Program-made: the position numbers and the translations under genes
Source of the DNA: Nissolia schottii
Lineage: Eukaryota > Streptophyta > Magnoliopsida > Fabales > Fabaceae
Length of the DNA: 64,000 nt
Assembly (NCBI GenBank): GCA_003254905.1
Contig: QANU01104693.1
Span: 186,001 to 250,000 of the forward strand
Reading direction: 5' to 3'
In this document: in pieces, positions 54,836 to 64,000 of the stretch
Numbering within the stretch: position 1 is the stretch's first letter
Layout: each line of letters begins with the position of its first letter
The notes under the pieces: generated by a model
Seen by the model: the letters and a program-made list of their open reading frames with translations, nothing else
Databases searched by the model: none
Told to the model about the DNA's origin: nothing

Positions 54836-55922
54836 CATGTATATATCTTTAAGTATTCTAAAAACATGCTAACACATTTTCTGTGCAGGGGGCGATTCAC
54901 CAAGGTCGGCCTCGAGCATTTCGTACTACTAGCCCCATTCAAGAAGCAAACCATCGGCCAGCTCGTTGCGATGGTTCAGCAAAATCCTGTTGGACACACC
55001 TTCCGGAGAGCATTTTTAATGGCTACATCAAAATGTTTTTTGTGTCCCAACACATGCCCAATTTCCAAGCAATCGTGGATGTTAACCAACCACACCGTTA
55101 CAACTGGTCTCAATACATCCATGAAAGCATCGTTGAAGGTATCCGGCAATACCGGAAGAACAAGTTGAAGACAATCAACAGGTGCCTATATGTGTTGGAG
55201 GTAATGTGCTTGCCATCCTTTTGTACTCTATCATAAAGTTTGAGCATATCTCATATAAAGTTTGTATATCTGTTGTTGTAAAGTTTGTGCACTTAGCTTC
55301 AATGTGTAATGTATGACACTAGCACTCTTCCTTGCCTTTACAAGGTCCTATACTTTCACACAAAGAGCTTTGGGCCATTCAACCTTCGCGATGATCCACT
55401 CCCACCATGGATCCGGTATTGGACATATGCCTGGATAAAGGAGATGGTGAAGGCAGAGCGGATCAGCGTAGTGGTAAGCACGCTTATACATTACTATTTT
55501 ATGTTATGATTGTTCTCAACAGCCCCCTAACAGTTCATTTAGTGATTTATGTGTCAGGAAATAGTGAACGTTGTTCCGCGAAGGCCCAAAAAGCTCAAAG
55601 GCAATCTGGATGTCAAGCCAAATGGCATGCCAAAAACGGAAAACAAACAAGAAAGCGTTGCAGGGAAGGCAGTGACGAATGTCTACAAGCGTCAGAGGCT
55701 TGTCAAGAAGGAATTCGTTGAGGCCTTACACGGATCCCCCACTGACTTTGCTGACGAGGATGCCATGGCAACCATTGATGTTTGTCATGGCATGTTGCTG
55801 CTGACGCAACATGGCAAGCCAGATGCCAATGAAGAAGCGCCACTGCAGCATGATACACCACCTGCTGTAGAGGCCAACATGGCTACTGCCATTTTATCCC
55901 TGTCATCTGCTGCTTTAGACAG

Positions 55923-56384
55923 GCAAGTATTCAACAATTCAATAAAGTTTGCACATGTGTGCGTGTAATATTTGTGCATATGTATACATAATGTTTGCAT
56001 AAAGTTTTTCTAACGTGGTATCTTCCATTTTCAGTCCACAGTGCGATGGTGTGGATGGCAACATTGCTGGTGAGCAATCACTAGATAATGTTGTCCAGCG
56101 GGTGGCCAACATGGCTGCTACCGTTTCATCCCCGCCAGCTGTTGCTGTAGAGAGGCAAGTATTCAATTATTCAATAAAGTTTACACATGTGTGTGTAATG
56201 TTTGTGCATATGTATACATAATGTTTGCATAACGTTTTTTTGACATGGTCTCTTCCATTTACAGTCCACAGTGCGATGGTGTGGACAACAACATTGCTGG
56301 TGAGCAATCACTAGACAATGTTGTCCAGCGTGTGGTCAACATGGTTGCTGCCATTTCATCCCCGCCAGCCGCTGTTGTAAACAG
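55923..56384 (+). repeat. Tandem duplication of exon plus GC-AG intron
   Basis: Period about 230 bp. Exon copies 56035-56154 and 56265-56384 are both exactly 120 bp and encode 'SPQCDGVD(G/N)NIAGEQSL' and on. Introns 55923-56034, 56155-56264 and the one starting at 56385 all begin GCAAGTATTCAA and contain AATAAAGTTT(G/A)CACATGTG and AATGTTTG words. Confidence 0.9.
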
Positions 56385-56590
56385 GCAAGTATTCAACTAT
56401 TCAATAAAGTTTGCACATGTGTGCATGTAATGTTTGTGCATATGTCGAAGAGGTTGTGCCACATGCCAAAGCTGCCCCACGGCAGTGACGGAAGGGGAGG
56501 CTGCAGAAAAGCCCTTACACAGACGTTCGCACAGCTGAACTCATTGGGGATGGAGAAAATGGAAAAAAAAAACGTAGGAGATAGTTAGGT

Positions 56591-56779
56591 TAGGGGAGAA
56601 AGTGTCTTTGTTTTCTGCAATGCAATGGGTTTTTTTTTGGTATGTAACCATTTTTATTGTAAATACTTCAGAAAATATATGAAAAATCTTGTTTCGACCA
56701 CATAGCCTGCAATGTTTCAGTTTTTGTTTTCATTTATTAAGTTGTTGAGAATGTCATCGTGGCTTGTTGATAATGTTTG
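56591..56779. other. 3' flank of the broken gene and start of the right array
   Basis: Contains 'GTTGAGAATGTCATCGTGGC' and 'TTGTTGATAATGTTTG', which are the beginning of the right-hand repeat array, cut here by the solo LTR. Confidence 0.6.
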
Positions 56780-57589
56780 TGAAACACCCCTAGCTAACTG
56801 CATGCGCTCGAGCCGTACGCAATGCTCGCTAGGTTGTTTGCTCTCTGGTGGTTCCCGTATACTTTTCAAAAATAATTGTTCTAGAACATAAGGACCCATT
56901 TTCTTTCATTTGTATAGAAATTTCATAACATAGGAGCCGTGAGTGCGAAGGAATTTTTTTACAAGCGATAAAGCTCTTAGGCTCGAGCTTAGGCATACAT
57001 TATATATTACATGTTTAGCGGGTCCATCACATACAAAAATAGAAAGTAATAAAATGGTATCAATATTACAACACATAAGTACCAACAGTTCATTTATTCA
57101 TTATACTACTTATTCTCCCTGAAACCCCTTCATGGTTCCTCAGCAGGTTCAGTAACATCGGCATAGTAGGAGTCGTCATAAGTTCCTGGAGTCATAAACA
57201 AATGGGGGTGAGAACGGCAAGTTCCCAGTGGTTAACATTCTAGCGTGGCCTTGCATTTTCTCGGGCATTCTCCAGGCCGCTCAAAGAACCTCTAAGTGTC
57301 ATGCATACTATCCCCCTACTGTTTATTATCTTTGACCTACATCTTGAGCAGCTTTATCTAATTAACTAGGTGATTGGATATCTACTCTGATTATTACCTA
57401 CGCTCCGTGCTGTACTTTTTATCACGACTGAGTCTGGAAATACAAGATCGCGTGCTCATGTTACTGCTAGCTGACTTACTAGTCGTCTCGGGGCGTTCCC
57501 TTGACGATACGTAATGTATAATTATATAGACATTTACATATATAGCTGCATACATTCATACCTTCATGCATTCATTCATTCATACCTGT

Positions 57590-57591
<2 letters not shown>

Positions 57592-57633
<42 letters not shown>

Positions 57634-57634
57634 C
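57592..57634. repeat. (TA)n microsatellite in the solo LTR
   Basis: About 20 TA units; a shorter AT/AC run lies at 58741-58775. Confidence 0.9.
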
Positions 57635-58394
57635 GCATGGGGAAATCTGGGGATCTCTTACGCGCCCTATGGCTGAGTCCTTCTTAGTCCTTTGTACCTT
57701 TGTAACAGTGGCCTAGGTTACAACCTCTTTCTTGCCCTATCGTGCCGACCCGATTGCACTCTTGACCGGTGTGACAGCTAACCACATAAAGCTCATAGGA
57801 GGAAGAATTCGAACACGATAGGTACAACCACTCCCTTATAGGAATGGCGAGGGATCAGACCTTAGACTGATCAGATGTGGACGCGTGGGTCGGCCCTTGG
57901 ACTCGACCACGTTCTACTTTACTACTTACTTTAACTGGGGTCCCCCTTTTTTCTTTCTTTCTTCAGGCCTTGGCCTATTCTCATAATCTCGGGCCTTGGC
58001 CCGTTGCTATCGTACTCAGGTCTCTCTCTACCTGCATTGCTCATAACTAACCCATCTTGTCGAATTGGTGAGGAGCGTGTCTGTAAGACGTGCCAAGAGA
58101 ATAGGAGAACATCCTAATTATATAACTATACTCCTTAACTAAGGTCTTCCGCACCAACTGGGGTCGGAACGTCTCTAACTCGTCTTCGTTTCCTAGGGTT
58201 CAATTATGATCTTGGTGGACTTTAAGTGAGGACTTCTAATTATCTATGGTCGCCCTAAACCCTACGACGGTTGTTTCCTCATGATGTATGCTCTCACGTT
58301 TAGGGTATGCATAGCTGTGCCTAATGGATCCCATAACATAGTTAAAACCCAAGTTTTTCAGTGAGCATTGGAATGATTAGGGTTAGTGCATTTG

Positions 58395-58565
58395 AGTGAT
58401 TCTTTCAATCGATTGATCAAGGAATTCAATCGATTGATCAAGGAATTCAATCGATTGAAATCCTTCTTAGGCTTTCATTCGACTGAAATCCTCATTCATT
58501 CGATTGAAATCCAAAATTCTTTCATTCGAATCCCTTGGAAATTCAATTGAATGAAATAGTGTAAA
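58395..58565 (-). repeat. TTCAATCGATTGA word cluster
   Basis: About eight exact or near copies of the palindromic word TTCAATCGATTGA or its half ATTCGATTGAAAT within 170 bp of the solo LTR. Confidence 0.8.
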
Positions 58566-58741
58566 ATTGGCTGCTCCCGAGAGCCTTTTCTCCCAGGGGC
58601 TTCTCACCGTAACTTTTCTCATTTTGCAGTGATCCAATCAGTACAGTTATGGTTCCTAAACGTCAAAATCATCAAAAACCATTCTGCACAACTTACTTCC
58701 TATAGTTTTCACAAAGTAGTTTTGCAGTCAAATACATACAG

Positions 58742-58774
<33 letters not shown>

Positions 58775-59507
58775 GCAATCATAAAATTAACCACATAGAC
58801 AGTGGACTTAACATAGACATTGGACTTAGAGTTACCCACTTCCTATGCGGAATCAGAGTTGATGAGGGGATTGCAGAGAAAATCCTCGTCACAGTGGTAT
58901 GCTCCAAGAAATTTTCGGGAGTCCGGCAGCGCTCTTGCGATGTTCACGAACGGTACTAGAAATAGAGAAACGTAAGGCAAAGTGAAAATGTCAAAAGTTT
59001 AACTCAGGGGGCCTTTTATAGCCGTGGGCCCCTGCTAACTTATTTATTTAATTATTAATTAATTTTATTAATATATTATTATTTTATTATAATTATCCAA
59101 AATATCTTGGCCCTCGGTTCAGTTTCAGTCACGTTTGGCCGCGTTTGGTAATTATTCACTCGTGTACGGGTATCCGAAAAATATACCGAACCCATATCCT
59201 CGATCTACAAATTTTGTTCGGTCAGGATGACGTACCGAAACAAGGTATCCAGGAACTTGTTTCCGGCAGCCTATACTTCACAGATCCCTTTGTCCCTCAA
59301 CCATATTTCCGTTTTGACCGAAAACGGGGCATAGACCTCGCGGTATTCCGCGGGATCATAACTCCCTGACCGTCTCCAAAGTTCAAGGGAAAGAAATCTT
59401 GTAAATAATTTTCCCCTCGTCTTATCATCGCTTTCCTTTATGCTCTTAATTAGTCAAAATCCATAAATTTTACAAAATGTTTCTAAGGGAAATACCGGGA
59501 TGTTACA

Positions 59508-60665
59508 GTTTGCACATATGTGCACTTAAAGTTTGCAAATATTTGCACTTAATGTTTGCACATATGCCCACTTAAAGTTTGTACTGTTGAGAATGTCATG
59601 TGACTTGTTGGTAATGTTTGCACATATGTGCACTTAAAGTTTGCACATATACCCACTTAAAGTTTGCACATATGCACTCTTCAAGTTTGTACTGTTGAGA
59701 ATGTCATCTGTGACTTGTTGATAATGTTTGCACATATGTCCACTTAAAGTTTGCACGTATGCCCACTTAAAGTTTGTATTATATATCAGATTCCCATTCT
59801 TTTTGCATTTGTGACATACATGTAATCATTACATTGCACCATCTAGTATTTAATTGTTGGAGTATATAAAGATTCAATTTGTGTTGAAAAAAAATGTATA
59901 CAATTTTGTGTGTGGCCTGTACATAATGTTTGCACATGTGTCCACTTAATGTTTGCACTTATGCACACTTAAAAGTTTGTACTGCACATCAGGATCACCA
60001 TTTTTTGTGCATCGGTGAGTCGGTGACAGACGCATGTGGCCTTATGGATAATGTTTGCACATATGTCCACTTAATGTTTGCATTTACGCTTGTTTAAAGT
60101 TTGCACATTCTGCAACAAGTCATAATCCGCATTTTGTGTATTTGTGACAAACACGCACTGCTTATCACACCACCTATGGTTTATTCATGATGATATCTAC
60201 CAAAAATGTATCAAAATGTATAATATATATGCATTAATTGTTCAAGTTGTCGGCGATGTGCCAAAATGCACATTCTCTTCCTTGTGTATAAAGTTTGCAC
60301 ACATGTCCACTTAATGTTTGCACATATGCCCATTTAAAGTTTGCATACTTCTACAATACATCAAAATCTGCATTTTTTGTGCATAAAACACACTTAATGC
60401 ATGTATCAAGCCATCTAGTGTTTATTCGTGATAATATCTAAAAAATTGTGTCAAAAATATTTACAATGTTTATGCTTTAATTGTTGAAATGTTGAGAATG
60501 TGCTAAAATACATGTCATCTTCCTTCACACATACAGATGATGTATCTGCGCATAATGTTTGCACATATGCGCATTTAATGTTTGCGCTTACGCCCAAAGA
60601 AAGTTTGTACATTCTGTAACAAGTCAAAATTTGCATTTTTGTGCATAAAAAACGCTTAATGCATG
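59508..60665 (+). repeat. Right-hand AATGTTTGCACA array
   Basis: Repeating phrases 'AATGTTTGCACATATGTCCA', 'CTTAAAGTTTGCACATATGC' and 'GTACTGTTGAGAATGTCAT', in loose units of about 100-220 bp with progressive divergence to the right. Continuous with 56740-56779 before the LTR inserted. Confidence 0.85.
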
Positions 60666-61069
60666 TATCAAGCCATCTAATGTTTATATCTAAATGCAAA
60701 TCATCAACAAAAGCGCATAAGAATTTTCCACGTAGTCATGCATTGCTGCTTTCGATTTTGATGATTATATATGTCGATACGAGCTCGCGATTCTGCTTCT
60801 CTGTTAATTCTCTCTGCTGAGACGAACTCAGGATTTTGCTTCTCTATTTGCTATAAACGATTTTGTTGAGATTTTGTTGAGATAATCACGATGTAGAATG
60901 ATATAATTCTGTTGCAAATTGATGCGATTTGAAAATAGGAAAATGCGCGTGGGAGTGCGTGTTTTTCAAATTTGGAAAGTGTACACTATTCTGCATTAAT
61001 TGACAATAAAACTGTATAACCCAGTGGTGTATGTACGGGTGTATGAATATTGGGTGTACATGGAACATT
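60666..61069. other. Right end of the island
   Basis: Non-coding; 'GCTTCTCT(G/A)TT' words at 60797 and 60838 are a short duplication. Ends in the right TIR at about 61025-61069. Confidence 0.45.
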
Positions 61070-62049
61070 TTTGTTTTAAATTATACACATAATATTTCTC
61101 TAAAAAATTAAATGAATCTGACTCGACACATAGTTCAAGAGAAATTCTATATAAAGGCTATTTAAGCGGAATTCCATACTAGACTCTAACAAATCGTTTG
61201 GAAGGATTTCAAATTGTATTGCTTTGGATTCGCATAGGGCAAAATCGAGCGAGAAAATAATAATAATGATAATAATAATAATGATAAGAATAAAGCCAAT
61301 TCCTTTTGCACCTGCGCGCATTCGATTTGCCTATCCACGTGAAAGAAAGCAAACATATAAAGGTCAAAAAGGAGAAAGAACACTCAAAACATTGGATAAA
61401 GATGGGGTGTGGCCATTTTTGATAATTTAGTTTTATGATATATGATTGCCCAACTCCTGCCGCGGGACACAGTTAGAGTTATTGAAAGTGGGGTCCAGCA
61501 TCCCATAATCACATTGATATGATATGATATGATATCATATCATATCTTCCACCACCACTTGTTCCATTCCTTTCATGTAGATGGGAACAAAGAAAGTCTT
61601 GGGGTCCAAGTCAAAGTGTTTAATAGCCATGCGTGACATATGTGGTGATAGACCTACATGCATGGTGGGCAGGATCCCTGAAGTATGGACATGTGCATTT
61701 GTAGTTATGTTTATTAACTACTTTTCATAGTAAACTGATTGCATCGAAGTAGGACAATTTTAGAGTCTTTACACACCTTTTTTCTACCAATCTTGTTACT
61801 CATACTTTATTTCATTTATCTTTATAACACTATATACAAGAATTATATATATTTATTACATAAATACCATATGAAGTGGGCAATCAAGATGTATGGCACT
61901 TGAACCCTAGAAAGAAAAGAAAGCAAGGATTATTCTACAAAATCTGTGGATTCACAGAAATAATGGACCAGCGACCTTCGAAAACAAAAAAGCATCCAAA
62001 TATAAATACTTATAGGTCCACAAGTAGCAATTGAAAAGACACGCGATAA
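61070..62049. other. Intergenic, no gene seen
   Basis: Contains ATA-type repeats (61257-61290) and a perfect palindrome of GATAT words around 61524-61556 (TGATATGATATGATATGATA followed by its complement). No frame or element boundary can be supported. Confidence 0.4.
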
Positions 62050-62201
62050 TACCAACGGGGATGGTCGAAGTGGTAAGCGGCTTGATATCGTTTAAGTAAG
62101 GTCCCGAGTTCGAGACCTTGTGCACGCAGTTATTCCCACTGGGTCGCCCAGATTAGTCAAGGCTGAGCCTTAGATGCCGGGCAGGCAACTTAAAAAAAAA
62201 T
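62050..62201 (+). mobile_element. tRNA-derived SINE, copy 2 of the first family
   Basis: About 152 bp; A box TGGTCGAAGTGG, B box GAGTTCGAGACC, poly(A) end. Matches the copy at 10176 ('GTGGTAAGCGGCTTG', 'CGCAGTTATTCCC', 'AGATGCCGGGCAGGCAAC') but lacks about 40 bp in the middle. Flanks ACACGCGATAA (62039-62049) and ACATGCGATAA (62202-62212) are a target-site duplication with one mismatch. Confidence 0.85.
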
Positions 62202-62212
62202 ACATGCGATAA

Positions 62213-62890
62213 GGTGCTTCCCAAACAGTGCTGGAAAAATTTTTAGGTAGTGTAAAACTCAAGTAATTATTAATTTTATTGGGTATGTCAAACACTTGGA
62301 AAAATCAACATATATATAACTAGTCTAAAACCCGAGCTATATATGCCTAGATTTTCTTCTCCTAGTTTTATACATTAAATTATTAATCAACCATTACTAT
62401 ACCAGAAAACATTTACAGTTTATGCAAAGCATATGCATGAGACTAAAACTGTAAACTTACAATTATAGCATCGGAGACAGCGTAAGAATATGGCCAACTT
62501 ATTTAACAATCGATTCTAAGTAAAAAATTATGATTCTTTGTGGCGAAATAGACCAAATGATTAGAAAGATTTGATTTTACTTTTTCATCCGTGTGAAAAA
62601 TTTACACAATTATTCAATCATGTATTATCATAATATCAAAAGTATTTAATTCTTGTAATAATTGTAAAAAATCATATATTTTAAAAGTTTGAAATACAAA
62701 CAATTGAATGATTTTATATGCTTCTTTGTATAATTTTTCACGCAAGAGCTCTTTTGGCATATAGTTTAAAAAATTTATAGAAATAAGAGTTGGCAAGTAT
62801 TAAACTATAGCCCTATTAGTTACAATTAAACATTTAAATTGTTGAGTAAATACAACTTAATGGTTTTATGTACAATATAAAATGTCAACA
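62213..62890. other. Intergenic, no gene seen
   Basis: AT-rich with no supportable feature. Confidence 0.4.
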
Positions 62891-63325
62891 CTGTAAGATT
62901 ATTTCATAATCTCATAAAGATATAGTCCATGTATCTTATAGTGATACTAACTCTAATTAAAGGGAATCAAGATGATGGCAATTGATTCTATAAGATATGA
63001 TAGAGTTAGTGGGGGGTATTTTAGTAAAACCGACCCTCCTCCCCTCTCCCTTATAATATGATGGCATTACTCAAAGAAAGAAGTAAAAGGGTTTTAAGGA
63101 TTCCAAAGAATTCAGTAAACATTAGGGTTTGAGGTATGCTGCTCTTCTCACCATCAGAAGGGGTTGTAAGGATCAAAGGAAGAGAGGGGAAAAGAATTTG
63201 TCGATTCCATCCAATCACGATATGGATCCGGGTATGTGTCTCATTCTTAACCTTATTTACAATATGATAATCATAAATTTCAAGATCATTGTTTCCATGA
63301 ATTTGTTCAAATGGAAAATCACATT
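62890..63325 (+). repeat. Probable LTR at the window end
   Basis: Region before a clear primer-binding site. It contains 'CCCTTATAATATGATGG' as a possible TATA region (63048) and a transcribed-looking leader. The left edge is not defined; TGTAAGATTATTTC at about 62896 is one possibility. Confidence 0.35.
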
Positions 63326-63330
63326 ATATG

Positions 63331-63342
63331 TGGTATCAGAGC
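63331..63342 (+). other. Primer-binding site (tRNA-iMet)
   Basis: TGGTATCAGAGC, as at 6234. It shows that an LTR retrotransposon starts to the left and that its body runs off the window. Confidence 0.75.
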
Positions 63343-64000
63343 TATGGTTGTAAAATTTATGATTGTCTTGAAATTGTATTATTTATTTATTTATTCAAAT
63401 TTTTCCCAAATGTAATGAACCCTAATTTTTTGGAATTGGGAATTTGGGAATTGAGGAATTTATTGTTATTCTTAAATTGTACAATTTATGAAAATTTTCT
63501 CAAACTCTGAATGAACCATAATTTGGGAATATAATTTGAATGAACATGCTTGCTTCCATGATTTGGGAATTATGGGCCTTGTTATTTTTTTTTGGGCAAA
63601 ACATGGAAATAATTTTTGGGATGGGCAAATTTGTTTCAATGGGCTATTAAAGGATCAACGGCTCTTTTGTTTTGATGTTAAATCAAATATTTTTGCCTAT
63701 GTTATTGTTTTGCTGAATGGGCCCGTTTTGTTTTGTGAAATGCAAACAAAATTAAGGATGAGCTAATAAAAGTTTTTGGGCTAATAATTAATATTTTAGC
63801 CAGTACAGAACTGTAACAAGTTAATGATTAATAAATTTATTTTGTGATTACTCACAATTAAATAAAGGAATCATTAATTATTATGGTAGAAGGTTACCCA
63901 AAGGTGAACCATTGCTTATAATTAATGATATTATAGTGACATATTGACATAATTCTAAGAGGTCAATATTTAGTAAATTTATTTTGTGATTATTCACAAT
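63343..64000 (+). mobile_element. Leader of an LTR retrotransposon, truncated by the window
   Basis: No gag frame yet. The frames at 63328-63510 and 63536-63766 have no recognisable domain. A duplicated phrase 'AAATTTATTTTGTGATTA(C/T)' followed by TCACAAT occurs at about 63833-63859 and 63975-64000. Confidence 0.4.

Larger units (their letters stand above)
52737..56590 (+). pseudogene. Broken multi-exon gene inside the island (plant mobile domain-like)
   Basis: Exon 1 52737-52841 (MAPSRKSNKGKEVAKDAEQA). Exon 2 starts after the acceptor at about 52924 ('CKIETRCSTKMLAKLCASLT'), is split by the insertion at 52990-54584, and resumes at 54585 with 'SMGFGTL', two in-frame stops (TAG, TAA) and 'SYDLKGHYLHTPFGRVDVK'. 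The next exon (about 54888-55200) has 'GRFTKVGLEHFVLLAPFKK', then a frameshift, then 'NWSQYIHESIVEGIRQYRKN'. Next, 55345-55472 ('PPWIRYWTYAWIKEMVKAE') and 55559-55922, then two duplicated 120-bp exons and a last exon near 56440-56590. It resembles plant transposon-borne proteins with 'MGFG..L' and 'NW..(Y/F)..ESI..G(I/V)R' blocks (plant mobile domain/ULP1-type). No protease domain remains. Confidence 0.6.
56780..59507 (-). repeat. Solo gypsy-type LTR inserted in the repeat array
   Basis: 2728 bp, starting TGAAACACCCCTAGC and ending CGGGATGTTACA, flanked by perfect GTTTG duplications at 56775-56779 and 59508-59512. On the minus strand it begins TGTAACATCCCGGTATTTCC and has a TATA-like GGCTATAAAAGG near 59020. 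Joining the flanks through one GTTTG restores the array word AATGTTTGCACATATG. Related to the truncated LTR at 36731. No internal region. Confidence 0.85.
51344..61069 (+). mobile_element. TIR-bounded island, probably a Mutator-like element carrying a gene
   Basis: The left end has 'GCTACATGTACACCCATATT' and 'ACATACACCATACATACA'. The right end, read on the other strand, has 'GTTCCATGTACACCCAATAT' and 'TCATACACCCGTACATACA'. These are inverted repeats of about 45 bp at about 80% identity, 9.7 kb apart. Inside: a leader exon and intron, a broken multi-exon gene (52737-56590), and arrays of AATGTTTGCACA at both sides. Two LTR insertions (52990-54584 and 56780-59507) account for 4.3 kb, so the original was about 5.4 kb. 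A clear target-site duplication was not found. Mutator-like elements that carry host-like or ULP1/plant-mobile-domain genes have this layout, but no transposase is seen. Confidence 0.5.

Noticed and set aside
62060-62130. tRNA gene
   Set aside because: Second copy of the SINE family at 10176.

Overview
The window is plant nuclear DNA: AT-rich, intron-containing genes with GT-AG and GC-AG splice sites, plant-specific families (PPR, NPH3/BTB, plant cytochrome b5, CLE peptide) and a dense layer of plant retrotransposons, MITEs and tRNA-derived SINEs. A papilionoid legume is the most likely source. The main reason is a CLE dodecapeptide (RLSPGGPNPRHH) close to the nodulation-type CLE peptides of legumes, plus the style of the repeats. 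This is inference from memory of families, not from a search.

Four genes look intact. (1) An intronless mitochondrial-type PPR-E/E+ protein at 1258-3582 (+). (2) A small secreted CLE precursor with several CLE units at 10693-11028 (-). (3) A three-exon ER cytochrome b5 at 25182-27132 (+). (4) A four-exon NPH3/RPT2-like BTB protein at 31186-34073 (-), one of whose introns is GC-AG. They are unrelated, widely spaced, and do not form an operon-like unit.

Layout. 1-4.3 kb: PPR gene and flanks. 4.3-8.7 kb: a decayed minus-strand Ty3/gypsy gag next to a truncated plus-strand gypsy element, which has a hAT-like MITE between its primer-binding site and gag. 8.7-16 kb: CLE gene, a SINE, microsatellites and three palindromic elements. 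16.0-21.3 kb: a complete but dead Ty1/copia element with 5-bp target-site duplication. 21.5-23.3 kb: a gypsy LTR-like block. 23.5-24.5 kb: a long-TIR element. 25-34 kb: cytochrome b5, a second SINE-like copy, scrambled copia fragments, NPH3-like gene. 36-50.5 kb: a CACTA transposase remnant, solo LTRs (two nested one in the other), Athila-like LTRs, a gag remnant and a second hAT-like MITE. 51.3-61.1 kb: a TIR-bounded island carrying a broken multi-exon gene, with a short motif (AATGTTTGCACA) repeated through its introns and flanks. 61-64 kb: another SINE and the 5' end of a further LTR element that runs off the window.

The most interesting points are the multi-CLE precursor, the 9.7-kb TIR-bounded island with tandemly duplicated 120-bp exons on GC-AG introns, the motif arrays in that island, and short GC-rich word clusters just upstream of the TATA box in several LTRs. 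Many insertions could be ordered by target-site duplications read directly from the sequence.
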